Source: JBDKFK01 sp039798745 (GTDB lineage Bacteria > Patescibacteriota > Microgenomatia > UBA1406 > GWC2-37-13). Taken from it: a stretch of DNA of 64,000 nucleotides. Made by a program: the position numbers and the translations under genes. The stretch covers positions 1-64,000 of the forward strand of contig JBDKFK010000001.1 in NCBI GenBank assembly GCA_039798745.1. The letters are read 5' to 3'. The notes below the pieces were generated by a model. The model saw nothing but the letters and a program-made list of their open reading frames with translations, was not told the DNA's origin and did not search any database. Shown here piece after piece: positions 36,139 through 45,802 of the stretch (the first letter of the stretch is position 1; each line of letters opens with the position of its first letter).

Positions 36139-36928
36139 GGTGCATTTTTGTTCGCAACGGAGCATATTTAAGACCAAATCTGAGGCGGTTTTTAGTCTGG
36201 TATGTTTGATGAATTTTTGAGCCGGCTCCATCGGTAGATTGAGCATTTTTATGCCATATGACAAGAGATGGATCGTATATACAGGAAACATTTTCTTTCT
36301 TAGCCCTCTCGCAATAATCAGCATCTTCATAGTAAAGAAAATAGCGTATATCCCAGAATCCTATCGTTTCAACAACATCATGATCAAAACACATGAGGCA
36401 GCCGGTGATAAAATCGGTTTCTTCGGTTTTATCATATACTCCCTTATCGACTTCATCAACCCCCCGGTGTGTGGTAGTAACATGGTTCCAGTCGGTTATG
36501 CCACCTGCATACCACAGTACACGTCCCTGGTCTTTTTTCTGATATCGTTGCTTATGATACTCAAAGCCTGGCGCGTAGTATATTTTTCCGCCGATGAGCG
36601 AGCGGGGATTTGCTGTTAGTGATTTTCTTACATTTCTGATAAAATTTTTCTCAAAGTATGTATCATCGTTTATCACACAGTAGCTCGTTATATTATGTTT
36701 ATATGCTTCGCGGATCCCTACGTTGATACCGTGGGCGTAACCAAGATTCTCAATATCTACAACAGTAATATCTATTTTATCCGAAGCTATTGTTTGTTTG
36801 TCTTTCGAGGCGTCAGCTATAAAGAGGTGAAAATCTGTATCAGTTTGTTGTTCGAGGCTTTTTAAAAACTCTTGTAGTACGGTATAATTCTGGTAGACTA
36901 CGGTTAATACGCCGATCTTATGAGACAT
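36110..36928 (-). CDS. GT2-family glycosyltransferase
   Basis: 272 residues from ATG 36928 (MSHKIGVLTVVYQN). The GT-A motifs VVDIENLGYAHGINVGI, CVINDDTYFEKN (DXD-like) and FLYYEDADYCERAKKE are clear and put it with rhamnosyl/galactofuranosyl transferases. A single-gene unit between two divergent/convergent partners: its head overlaps the plus-strand gene at 36920 by 9 bases. TATAAT lies 7 bases before the ATG. Confidence 0.83.
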   Translation of the reverse strand: MSHKIGVLTVVYQNYTVLQEFLKSLEQQTDTDFHLFIADASKDKQTIASDKIDITVVDIENLGYAHGINVGIREAYKHNITSYCVINDDTYFEKNFIRNVRKSLTANPRSLIGGKIYYAPGFEYHKQRYQKKDQGRVLWYAGGITDWNHVTTTHRGVDEVDKGVYDKTEETDFITGCLMCFDHDVVETIGFWDIRYFLYYEDADYCERAKKENVSCIYDPSLVIWHKNAQSTDGAGSKIHQTYQTKNRLRFGLKYAPLRTKMHLIKNYFLSF

Positions 36929-38620
36929 GTTGTACATTATATCAAAAAGCATCCTTACTTATCCTTACTCGTGCTAGCGGGTTTCATCTTTCACCTACTG
37001 ATATTATTTCCCAGCGGAAGTACCTATTGCTATAAAGAGTCATGTGGAATCTTCTTTTGGGGACCCCATGGACACGATGGCATTTGGCATCTCGCGCTCG
37101 ATGCGGCAGCATTTAATCAGTTTCCTTTTAGAGTCCCTATATTTGAGGGAGCAACACTCACCGGCTATAATTTTCTTCTTGATTTATGTATTTTCCTGCT
37201 GTCCAAACTTGGTATACCTCCGGTGATAACTTATTTTAAACTGCTACCTCTCATATGGTTCCCGCTCTTTACCTGGATGGTTTTTATGCTTGTAAAAAAA
37301 CTTAAAAAATCATCTTTGTATACTGGTGTATTTTTGTTTCTCGCCTACTTTGGAAGGTCATTCTCTTATATATTCACTCTCTGGCACAAAAAATCTATCT
37401 GGGGATCATCGAGTGTATTATCGATGCAGGCAGGACAGACGTTGACGAATCCGCAGTTTGCACTGTCTCTTATATGTATTATTGCAATCCTATATATAAC
37501 GGTTGATGAAATCTTAACGGTACGAAAAAGTATGTTATTGGGATTGCTCTTGTTTTTGACCTTAGGACTCAAATTTTATGGAGGTTTTATAGCACTGTTC
37601 TTAGTGGGCTTTCATTATCTTATCCTCATGCTTCGGCATTCTATAGTTAAGGTACTTATAAACAGTATCGGACCTGCCGTAGGCACTGCGTGCGCGGTAA
37701 TGCTTTTTTATTATTCACCATCTATGCTTGCAGGGTCAACATTCATGTTCTCACCATTTGCAATGATGCATGCTATGATAGAAGACCCTCAGCTATTTTA
37801 TTTGAAAGATACTGTCAATGCCCGATATTTTTTGCAGGAGCATGGATGGAGTCCACGGCTCGTGTATATAGAACTTTTGACAACATTGCTGTTTATGGTA
37901 TTCAACTTTGGCCTAAGGACAGCGGGAATAGTATATGCTGCGGTCCGCGCATCTCTGCGCAAAATCTCACGGTTTGAACTTACCGTATTCCTATCCATAA
38001 TTCTTGCATCAGGGATGACCGTTATGCTTATTCAGCGCGGCGAATGGTGGAATACTATACAGTTTTTCTATTACGCCCTTTTCTTGGCAAATTTTCTTAC
38101 GGCGCAGCTAGTAAACGATCTATCCATACAATGGCGACAGGCAGGAGTAGCAGTGATTATAGGTATAATACTTTTAACTATTCCCTATGATCTTGACCTT
38201 CTTCATGAATACTTATCATTCCCAGCACCTGCTTTTGTTTCAAATGAAGAGCTGAAAGCTCTCTCGTTTCTCCATAATCAGCCGGATGGAGCTGTGCTGA
38301 CAAGTGCATATGCCAAAAGCCGTCGAAGTAAATATACTGCACCGTTTCCCTTATATGCATACGACGACACTGCCTACGTTTCCGCCTTTTCGGGAAAGAC
38401 TGTTTATTATGCAGATACTGTGCAGCTTAGTCTTCTTGCCATACCCTATAAACCAAGGTTGGAAAAGATCAGTTCAGTAGATTGTTCCATAGTACATACA
38501 ACAAGCTATATATACGAGCAGAAGAATCATCCTTTTGTTGCTTCTTTGAAGAAATGCAATATTCCTTTAAAACGTATCTTTAAGAATAACGAAGCTCTCA
38601 TTTATTCGATTACGAAATAA
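36920..38620 (+). CDS. Large GT-C-like membrane protein, unknown
   Basis: 566 residues, about 12 helices. The loop after helix 1 reads CGIFFWGPHGHDGIWHLALDAAAF, with FEGATLTGYNFLLD after it, unlike ArnT but in the position of the GT-C acidic loop. I recognise no named family; similar proteins are common beside glycan genes in CPR genomes. A C-terminal soluble part (about 440-566) follows the last helix. The gene stands alone, with its start inside the head of the minus-strand GT2 gene and its end overlapping the convergent gene by 19 bases. Confidence 0.65.
   Translation: MRHVVHYIKKHPYLSLLVLAGFIFHLLILFPSGSTYCYKESCGIFFWGPHGHDGIWHLALDAAAFNQFPFRVPIFEGATLTGYNFLLDLCIFLLSKLGIPPVITYFKLLPLIWFPLFTWMVFMLVKKLKKSSLYTGVFLFLAYFGRSFSYIFTLWHKKSIWGSSSVLSMQAGQTLTNPQFALSLICIIAILYITVDEILTVRKSMLLGLLLFLTLGLKFYGGFIALFLVGFHYLILMLRHSIVKVLINSIGPAVGTACAVMLFYYSPSMLAGSTFMFSPFAMMHAMIEDPQLFYLKDTVNARYFLQEHGWSPRLVYIELLTTLLFMVFNFGLRTAGIVYAAVRASLRKISRFELTVFLSIILASGMTVMLIQRGEWWNTIQFFYYALFLANFLTAQLVNDLSIQWRQAGVAVIIGIILLTIPYDLDLLHEYLSFPAPAFVSNEELKALSFLHNQPDGAVLTSAYAKSRRSKYTAPFPLYAYDDTAYVSAFSGKTVYYADTVQLSLLAIPYKPRLEKISSVDCSIVHTTSYIYEQKNHPFVASLKKCNIPLKRIFKNNEALIYSITK
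36936..36941 (-). promoter_or_regulatory. -10 box of a leaderless GT2 transcript
   Basis: TATAAT on the minus strand, 7 bases before the ATG at 36928 and inside the divergent gene. Confidence 0.45.
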
Positions 38621-40227
38621 GCGGTCTTCTGAGAGAAATCATGATAAGGTATACGATAAGCGGGAAAACGTGGATTTTGCATAATATCGTATATAGATTT
38701 ATCCATACATCCTTCGGATACTATTACAGAATGCGCCTTTATGTAGTTCATTTTTGGCGGGCATTTGGTTATCAAAAGAGTGTTAATCATATACGGTTGT
38801 CCGATGTTGTAAGACCGTTGTACCTCTGGCAGCGCGAGGTCATTATTCAAGAATGTATACGAAGCATAGGTATCGCGAGGAGAGTTGACATACAGTATAT
38901 ATTGTTTTGGACTTGAGATAAGATACTGTGCCAGCTGTCGCTCTTTTTCGTTGAACAGCTCAGATATAGTCACCGGACGACGGAAATAGTAGTTATATAT
39001 AAAATACGAGGTACTTATCAGAAGTAGTCCTGAAAAGAGACTAAGAACTACGTACCGGTAGCGAGGTTTCACATTTTTAATATACTCCCATATCAGCATA
39101 ATTCCATGCGACATGATATATGAAAACCCGATAGCCGTGGGCATGGCACGTATAGAAAATGTTGCGCTCACATTGCTCGCCAGTGCAGGTATATATCCAA
39201 GGAGCATGAAACCGAGTATATAAGCGTCATGCACTCTAAACTTCTTGCCGAATGCCGCTATACCGGCATAATAAAAGATAATGAGAGGTAACAAAAACTG
39301 TCCGCCAACACCGTTGCCATTGATAGGACTATAATCGCCATCTTTAAATAGATAGCTTATATCTTGTCCTTTCACAAAGTTTGAAACGATGTAATTTACT
39401 GTAACGGTAAGTTTATTATGAAATATTTTTCGATAGATTTCGGGCGCTATCGATGTGTTTCTTTTGAATATTACTTCCGGAGCAAACTTTTCATTGTTAA
39501 GAAATACTACCTGATCAAATCTTTTTGCGGTGACGCCCTTATCTATAATAAGAATCGACAGGAATGTAACGATTAAAAAAAGTATATTAAATGCGTTTCG
39601 TTTTATAAATGTAAATATATTCTTTTCTTTTATGAAGAAAAATAATTCCATATATATCAGTAAAAAAGGAATAAGAGTGCGGAATCCCTGATAGGTATAA
39701 AATGTAATGAAAAACATAATATACGTAATCCAGCGTTTTTTACTAAAGTAGGCAATTATACCTATAAGGAGAGTCATAATAGCAACAGGTATATCCATAG
39801 CAATACGTGTGACATGGAAAACCCATGGACTAAAGCAACAGAGTATCGCGGTGAGCAATGACACTTTTCGGTCGCCGGTAATCTGTTTAATCAATATATA
39901 TACAAGGAGTGGTAACGCGGTTGTGAGAAGCACAAACGGCAGGCGTGCCAGGAGTACAGAACGAACGGGAACAAAGATCCACCAAAGAGCTGAAAAATAG
40001 ATCGCAAAAAGAGGATTATCAGGATTAATGTTATTGAAACTGAGGGGCATCCAAACTCCATTCAGGTCACGCGCGGTGTGAGCAATTGCGTAGCCCGAAA
40101 ATGTTATATCTCGTTCATCATGCAGTAAGAATATCTGATCAAGGAAAGGTAACCTAATGATCAAAAAAACTGCACACGCAATTAAAATATAGCGATATTG
40201 ATAGAGAAAATTATGTAGTCTCTTCAT
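38602..40227 (-). CDS. GT39-like membrane glycosyltransferase
   Basis: 541 residues, about 12 helices. LLHDERDITFSGYAIAHT carries the acidic loop after helix 1, followed by NPLFAIYFSALWW and LARLPFVLLTTALPLLVY, the general PMT_2 layout. Probably the last gene of a five-gene minus operon that starts at 45760 (GT-C, YfhO-like, flippase, GT2, this gene); it follows the GT2 gene by 9 bases. Confidence 0.8.
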   Translation of the reverse strand: MKRLHNFLYQYRYILIACAVFLIIRLPFLDQIFLLHDERDITFSGYAIAHTARDLNGVWMPLSFNNINPDNPLFAIYFSALWWIFVPVRSVLLARLPFVLLTTALPLLVYILIKQITGDRKVSLLTAILCCFSPWVFHVTRIAMDIPVAIMTLLIGIIAYFSKKRWITYIMFFITFYTYQGFRTLIPFLLIYMELFFFIKEKNIFTFIKRNAFNILFLIVTFLSILIIDKGVTAKRFDQVVFLNNEKFAPEVIFKRNTSIAPEIYRKIFHNKLTVTVNYIVSNFVKGQDISYLFKDGDYSPINGNGVGGQFLLPLIIFYYAGIAAFGKKFRVHDAYILGFMLLGYIPALASNVSATFSIRAMPTAIGFSYIMSHGIMLIWEYIKNVKPRYRYVVLSLFSGLLLISTSYFIYNYYFRRPVTISELFNEKERQLAQYLISSPKQYILYVNSPRDTYASYTFLNNDLALPEVQRSYNIGQPYMINTLLITKCPPKMNYIKAHSVIVSEGCMDKSIYDIMQNPRFPAYRIPYHDFSQKTAYFVIE

Positions 40228-40236
40228 AAACTCAGC

Positions 40237-41148
40237 CTACTTAAGTTTTTTTAATATGAAATTTTGTACTTTTGTTTTTATACGTGATGTTTCATGTATG
40301 TGTTGTTGATTCATCCAGTGATTGCTCTCTATCAACGAATCTCTAAAGAAGTTTCTTGCTGTCTGGGCAGTCTCAGCAGGATTGCCGGCTGGATATTTTT
40401 TGAGTTCCCAATAATAGAAATATACAAGCATGCAATAAAACATCTGTAGTACCGCGAGCACAAATCCGTGCATGCCGTCACGATAGCCTTGTGCGGCAAA
40501 GTATCTGCTTATAAACTCTGACAGACCTTTTCCTAACGCAACACTAAGATTATACCCACGATCAGCTTTTGCAATCTCTGCCGCTTCGGCTTTTGCATAA
40601 CGTACGGCTTTGCCCATGTACTCATCAATAGATTCATAGTTATAGTGCACTATCGCGACCTGTTCGTCAGCTCGTATGGTGAGTCCATTCCCAATAGTTA
40701 TGGGTTGTTGATGTATCTGTTTGGGCCATATGACCGCAGTTTTTTTGAAAAAACGAACCTGATAATCAGGCCACCATCGTGAGTACTGGATCCATTTTTT
40801 GAAGATAATATTTTTACGTGGAATAGAAATATAGTCATAGCTACTCATATTTTCTGTAAGTAGGTCTATAAGCTGGGGGGTGACGTATTCATCAGGATCA
40901 AGCAAAAGGATATAGTCTCCTTTTGCCTTTTTCTTTAAGTCTTCTCTGATTAGCTCAACATAAGGAATGGCTTTCTCAATAGTGTGAATAGTTACTTTTG
41001 ATTCTGATTTAAGATCTTTTATAAGTGTCGGATCTATTCCGATATCCGCGATAATAATTTCTGATACAAACTCTCTAATTGATTTAAGAGTTTCTTTTAA
41101 GTGAGGTGGATTATCTTTGACTACGATGATTGCTGAAACATTATTCAT
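40237..41148 (-). CDS. GT2-family glycosyltransferase (WaaE-like paralogue)
   Basis: 303 residues. SAIIVVKDNPPHLKETL opens the GT-A fold; LLLDPDEYVTPQL is the DXD motif; QYSRWWPDYQVRFFKK matches the same place in the 31303-32073 protein, so the two are paralogues. The C-terminal third has hydrophobic stretches (FVLAVLQMFYCMLVYFYYW) that would anchor it at the membrane. It overlaps the flippase gene by 8 bases, so coupled expression is likely. Confidence 0.83.
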   Translation of the reverse strand: MNNVSAIIVVKDNPPHLKETLKSIREFVSEIIIADIGIDPTLIKDLKSESKVTIHTIEKAIPYVELIREDLKKKAKGDYILLLDPDEYVTPQLIDLLTENMSSYDYISIPRKNIIFKKWIQYSRWWPDYQVRFFKKTAVIWPKQIHQQPITIGNGLTIRADEQVAIVHYNYESIDEYMGKAVRYAKAEAAEIAKADRGYNLSVALGKGLSEFISRYFAAQGYRDGMHGFVLAVLQMFYCMLVYFYYWELKKYPAGNPAETAQTARNFFRDSLIESNHWMNQQHIHETSRIKTKVQNFILKKLK

Positions 41149-42589
41149 GTCTAAAAATAGATTTAATATCGTCTACGACATTCACCTTAAAAAGGATTTG
41201 TATCGTTACGATATAACTGCTAACGCCAACTACCAGTGAGGTAAGAAATGAAAGATATGTATGTCCTAACATCACTTGCACCAAATAGACAAAGACGCCC
41301 ATTACAAGCGCGGAACTAAGTCCTTTATAGATTGACGGTATAAATTCGAATGTCAGCAGTTTCTTAGCCTGATACACAACCAGAACGAATGTAAGCGAAA
41401 GAATAATCTGTGTTATCGGGAACCCATATATTCCAAACATTTGTGTGAAAAGCGGTGTACAGATCCAGGTTGTGATAGTCCATAACAGCATAAAGGTAAA
41501 CGGCGTTCGTGCCTTGCCCAGCGCATTGAACATATTTATAAACGGCGTTGAATAGGTAGAGAGGAAGGCGGAGAAGCAGAACATATAGAAAATAGGCAGA
41601 GCCGGTGTCCATTTGTGGTACTTCGGAACAATGTCTACAAATATAGTCATAAGAAATGCCGAACCTATAAGTGTGGGGGCTAGAAGAAGAGTTTGATAAT
41701 AGAGTATTTTATTGAGGATTTTAGTTATCTGAAGTTTGTCATGCTGTAATCGTGATATAACGGGAAACAGTACGCGGCTGATACTATCCATAATAATGCG
41801 AATAGGTGCCTCTGCCCATTTTTTTGCCCATCCGATGTATCCCACGCCCTGGAATCCCAGTATTTTAGCGAGAAACAGTGTAATAAGATCATCCTTAAAA
41901 AGCGCGAGGAATGATGATGCCTGAAATGGCAGTCCAAATGTAAGCAGGTGTTTCAGACTTTTGCGTGATATGCCGATACGTGGCATCCACGGCGAAATTC
42001 TATATATTACTATGAGCCCTACAATGGCCCGTAACAGAACTGCTATAGTGAAGCTTCGCAGATTGAAGCCGAGGAGCGCAAAAATTATGACCGATATATA
42101 AAAAAAAGTGTTCTCTATAATCTGCACAAGCACGATTTTCTGAAACTGTATTTTACGTTCCAGAAATATGGAGGGGATAGTCTTAAGTGATGATATAAAA
42201 AATGAGATGAGGAGAGCCCAGTATAGATATATGCCTTCTATGGGAAGCGCATAAAACTGTCGGATAAACGGTGTAACAATAAAGCCTACGGTTATAGCCG
42301 TGATAATAAGTATCTGCTGCGTTGTGAATGTTGTTTTTATATCATCATCATGGAGTTCCTTTTTCTGAATAAGTGAAGCAGCTAGTCCAATGTCAGAAAA
42401 GTAATTAAGCAGTGAAATCAGAGAGAGAACGGTTATATATATTCCAAAGGCATCAGGGCTGAGGAGAATAGTTAAGACAAGATTGGCTACAAGACCAAGC
42501 ACCGCGGAGTACCCGCTTTGAAAAAAAAGACTCATCGTGCTTACAATGGTGTTTTTCTTTATGTGTTTAAACTGGACATTTTCTTCCAT
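41141..42589 (-). CDS. Wzx-like lipid-linked oligosaccharide flippase
   Basis: 482 residues, about 14 helices, member of the polysaccharide synthesis/MATE-like (MOP) family. SMSLFFQSGYSAVLGLVANLVL and PDAFGIYITVLSLISLLNYFSDIGLAASLIQKKE are the typical first two helices of Wzx/RfbX proteins. It would turn lipid-linked sugars from the cytoplasmic to the outer face, the link between the GT2/GT4 enzymes and the GT-C enzymes. Its start lies within the last 31 bases of the preceding gene. Confidence 0.88.
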   Translation of the reverse strand: MEENVQFKHIKKNTIVSTMSLFFQSGYSAVLGLVANLVLTILLSPDAFGIYITVLSLISLLNYFSDIGLAASLIQKKELHDDDIKTTFTTQQILIITAITVGFIVTPFIRQFYALPIEGIYLYWALLISFFISSLKTIPSIFLERKIQFQKIVLVQIIENTFFYISVIIFALLGFNLRSFTIAVLLRAIVGLIVIYRISPWMPRIGISRKSLKHLLTFGLPFQASSFLALFKDDLITLFLAKILGFQGVGYIGWAKKWAEAPIRIIMDSISRVLFPVISRLQHDKLQITKILNKILYYQTLLLAPTLIGSAFLMTIFVDIVPKYHKWTPALPIFYMFCFSAFLSTYSTPFINMFNALGKARTPFTFMLLWTITTWICTPLFTQMFGIYGFPITQIILSLTFVLVVYQAKKLLTFEFIPSIYKGLSSALVMGVFVYLVQVMLGHTYLSFLTSLVVGVSSYIVTIQILFKVNVVDDIKSIFRHE

Positions 42590-44235
42590 AGTGGTTTATA
42601 GAACGCGACTGCCGTTAGTATACACAAAGTGGCCAGTGATATGCTATTGCCGATATGTTCTGTAGGTGACTGAGCAAATTCGGCGCGTATTACATCACCT
42701 TTACGCGCATTCATTAATGGGCGTCCAAGATAATCAAATGTTTTAGGAATGTATACGTTATTGTTTAAGGTAAGTTTCCAGTAGGGAAAATAGTGAATAT
42801 TGAGGGCGACAAGGTCGTTGACTTTCATCTTCAGCTCTTTTGTAAAATCGGAGTTATCCAGATTCATAAATGAGCCTTTTATGTGTGAAGTTGCGGGAGC
42901 CGTATAGCCTGTGACTATTGCATCCTTCCATTTGCCATAGTCTGCTGTCCGGGGAAGGTATTCTGATACCTTGAACGCTACTTTTTCTGCTATGTAGCGA
43001 GAGCTGAGGTATCTTTTATTATACGTTTTTGTATCCATCCCGGGCTTATAAAAATACTTTGATAGAGAAAGCAGTATAAGCGCAGCAAACAACGATATCA
43101 TTATGGGTTTATAGGAAAAGGAGCGTATCTGCTGAGTAAAAAACGCAGCCAGATAGACCAAGCCAATAAGACTAAGAGCAATAAACCTCCAGGGAAACTG
43201 TATAACCGCCGCAAGTGGAGCAGCGGCATCCCAAACAAACCGTGATGCGTATGTTGTTAGAAAGAGTGAGGCAACGGCCACGCAGGCGAAAAACCATGTG
43301 ATATGCATATTCTTCTTATGTACTCCAGTTAAGACGGGAGAAATGAGCAGATAAAGTAATCCCATGAGGGCAATTACGAGCTGATGTTTCCCTACTTTAA
43401 ACGATATCCCGTCGCTCTCACACCCGGGGGCTGATCCTCCAAATCCCCATGCCGACTGCCATAGTTGTACAGGGCAGAGAAAATGATCACTATAATGAGT
43501 GCTCTTAGCAACCTGAGACGCGTACGTAAGTGATGATTCAGCAAAAAAGGGTAGGAAAAAATACATACCCAGAAAGAGTGCCAGTAATACCGCAAGAAAC
43601 CGAAGTCTTCTATAATTTTTCTGCAGAAATATATATATACATAAAATGGGAAGAAACAACAAAGAAAGTAAGTTGTGGCTCGTTAGTGTGAGGAAAACTA
43701 TAACCACTGCGCTTATGAAAGGTAAAGGATATTTTACATATTTTTTTTGCGTCATAACATACAGAGCCAGAGGCATCAGCGCCATAAACCATACCTCAGA
43801 AAGATTACCTCTCACAAATATATCTACCGCCATATAAAGAGAAGTTACATAGAGCGTTGCGCCCAGAAGAGCATTTTCATACTCAAAAAATTCACTGAGA
43901 AACAAATATACGCCAATAGCACCGGTAAGAATCGCAAGCAAAAACGATAGTTTGAGCGCTGCAATAACATCAAAACCTACAAGATTAAGACCGCTTGTTA
44001 TCCAATAGGCCGTGGGGGCATAAAAATTAAATATAGGATATCCCATGGAGAATGAAAAGTCCGGAGCCATGCGGGGTGGAATATGGAGAGACCTTACATT
44101 GAGTGAAAACTGCTGCACACGGGCTGCCTGTGTTTCGTCATGGAAATCAAACATCGTCCTGTCAAAAGGGTTTAGGTTTTTTCCCAAAGCCAACACGAGG
44201 ATAACGAAGGTTATGAGAATAATTATTTTTTTCAT
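42559..44235 (-). CDS. YfhO/6-PTPS-related GT-C-like membrane protein
   Basis: 558 residues. FDFHDETQAARVQQFSLNV after helix 1, then FSMGYPIFNFYAPTAYWITSGL, is the hallmark of the large membrane family labelled '6-pyruvoyl-tetrahydropterin synthase related', related to YfhO. A C-terminal outside domain (about 420-530) precedes the last helix. YfhO-type proteins are linked to lipoteichoic acid glycosylation in Firmicutes; the label with pterin synthase is historical and not functional. Co-directional with the flippase, 10 bases after the GT-C gene. Confidence 0.75.
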   Translation of the reverse strand: MKKIIILITFVILVLALGKNLNPFDRTMFDFHDETQAARVQQFSLNVRSLHIPPRMAPDFSFSMGYPIFNFYAPTAYWITSGLNLVGFDVIAALKLSFLLAILTGAIGVYLFLSEFFEYENALLGATLYVTSLYMAVDIFVRGNLSEVWFMALMPLALYVMTQKKYVKYPLPFISAVVIVFLTLTSHNLLSLLFLPILCIYIFLQKNYRRLRFLAVLLALFLGMYFFLPFFAESSLTYASQVAKSTHYSDHFLCPVQLWQSAWGFGGSAPGCESDGISFKVGKHQLVIALMGLLYLLISPVLTGVHKKNMHITWFFACVAVASLFLTTYASRFVWDAAAPLAAVIQFPWRFIALSLIGLVYLAAFFTQQIRSFSYKPIMISLFAALILLSLSKYFYKPGMDTKTYNKRYLSSRYIAEKVAFKVSEYLPRTADYGKWKDAIVTGYTAPATSHIKGSFMNLDNSDFTKELKMKVNDLVALNIHYFPYWKLTLNNNVYIPKTFDYLGRPLMNARKGDVIRAEFAQSPTEHIGNSISLATLCILTAVAFYKPLWKKMSSLNT

Positions 44236-44245
44236 GAAAACATAC

Positions 44246-45760
44246 TTAATTAGTTAGTTCGTAGAGATACGTAACCGATTCTTTTCCCGGTTTCTCATAT
44301 CTTTTGACTAACTTCATTGGCCAGTCAGCGGGGTAATCAAATTTGTGAGTAAGGACGATGTAGATATAGTGGTCTTTAAGATCTTTCTGGTTTTCCTGTA
44401 GCTCTTTCAATTCCAGCGGCCAGTATGCGCGTATGCTTATGGTATCGCTATTTCTCATAAATACATCGAGGACATCACCAGACATTCCAAAATTTCCTTC
44501 AGCCAGTAGTATGACAGGCTTTTCTTTAGATTTTTGTCGCGCAAAATCTATAATATCAGTCATTCCCCAACCCGCGGGCCATCCTTCAATATACTGGCCG
44601 CGATCTATCGGAGGAAAAGGAATACGCGCGTAATCGAAAAGTATTGTGTAATCAAAGTACGCCACAGATAGAGCATACACAAGTACCGCGATTATAAGAT
44701 AGGTTTTGTTCTTTATCTGAGATAGCCAGTATGCTGCCAGTATCATAAACAGCGTCCCAAAGAATATGATGTATCGGGGAAACAAAACGATAGAAAAGAA
44801 TGATATGAGAATGTAGGGAAAGACAATCCACATAAGAAAGTAAAAAAAGAGCCGGGTATGTTTTTTGTAGAGGAGAATAAGACCAAAGAGCGCAAAGATA
44901 CCAAGAATATAACCTGACTCTGATAGTGCGTAGTATGGGACCAGCGTGACGTTCCTTGTAAATACCTCAAACGGACTTTTTAGAAAGTCAGAAAAGGTCA
45001 TTACAAATGTATGATTTTTTTCGCCGACAAAATGGAGAAACGGAGACAATCTTTGGACGTTGTATATAAGTACCGCAATAATAACTCCTATACCATACAG
45101 GAAAAGATAATTTACAAGATGTCTTGAAAATTTCTTAAGGTTTTTCTCTACAAAAAGTACCGGCGCCAACGCACTTAAGGCAACAAAGATTTGAGCCGAA
45201 GATTTTGCCAGCAGGCCAAAGCCGCTGAAGAAGCCAAAAAACAGCGATATATCAAGACGACGTGTTGAAGCCAGGAGAATAGAAAGAAATAAAATCCATA
45301 TAAAAAATCCGTTGACACCCGAATCTACCAGAGCAAGTCTGTCATAGAACAGGAAATACGGTGTAAATATATAGAGTAGCATCCCGGTAAAAGCAGCTCG
45401 TTTACCAAATAGATAGTAGAGAAGAACAAAAACTCCAATCAGAGCAAAAAGTCCCGTAGCAACTGCGAACATACGGCCACCAAGCAATAGATTATCGGGA
45501 AAGAGCTTAAGGAAGGGTATTGTTCCCCATGTTTGAAGTGGCTGTTTTCCGTCGGTGAGAGATATAAACCGCCAGGTTGCATCATGCCATGCAACTTTAG
45601 CCCAGTGAATATAGATTCCCTCGTCAGAAAATATGGGAAATTTGTCCAGATTTACAAGTCGTGTGATACCGTACAGGACTATGTTAGAAATAAAGAATAT
45701 GCCGTCTTTAAGGCTGAATGACTTTTTAAATCTTGAATAAACCTCTACGATGTCGAACAT
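44246..45760 (-). CDS. GT39-like membrane glycosyltransferase
   Basis: 504 residues. IFSDEGIYIHWAKVAWHD holds the Asp-Glu loop, followed by GKQPLQTWGTIPFLKL, the PMT_2 substrate loop. About 11-12 helices, then a C-terminal outside segment with AEGNFGMSGDVLDVF. First gene of the operon that includes the flippase. TATAAT lies 9 bases before the ATG. Confidence 0.8.
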   Translation of the reverse strand: MFDIVEVYSRFKKSFSLKDGIFFISNIVLYGITRLVNLDKFPIFSDEGIYIHWAKVAWHDATWRFISLTDGKQPLQTWGTIPFLKLFPDNLLLGGRMFAVATGLFALIGVFVLLYYLFGKRAAFTGMLLYIFTPYFLFYDRLALVDSGVNGFFIWILFLSILLASTRRLDISLFFGFFSGFGLLAKSSAQIFVALSALAPVLFVEKNLKKFSRHLVNYLFLYGIGVIIAVLIYNVQRLSPFLHFVGEKNHTFVMTFSDFLKSPFEVFTRNVTLVPYYALSESGYILGIFALFGLILLYKKHTRLFFYFLMWIVFPYILISFFSIVLFPRYIIFFGTLFMILAAYWLSQIKNKTYLIIAVLVYALSVAYFDYTILFDYARIPFPPIDRGQYIEGWPAGWGMTDIIDFARQKSKEKPVILLAEGNFGMSGDVLDVFMRNSDTISIRAYWPLELKELQENQKDLKDHYIYIVLTHKFDYPADWPMKLVKRYEKPGKESVTYLYELTN

Positions 45761-45769
45761 ATTATGCTA

Positions 45770-45775
45770 ATTATA
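45770..45775 (-). promoter_or_regulatory. -10 box for the flippase operon
   Basis: TATAAT on the minus strand, 9 bases before the ATG at 45760; no good -35. Confidence 0.4.
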
Positions 45776-45802
45776 CAAGAACTATTACGTAACGCACGTT
45801 CA

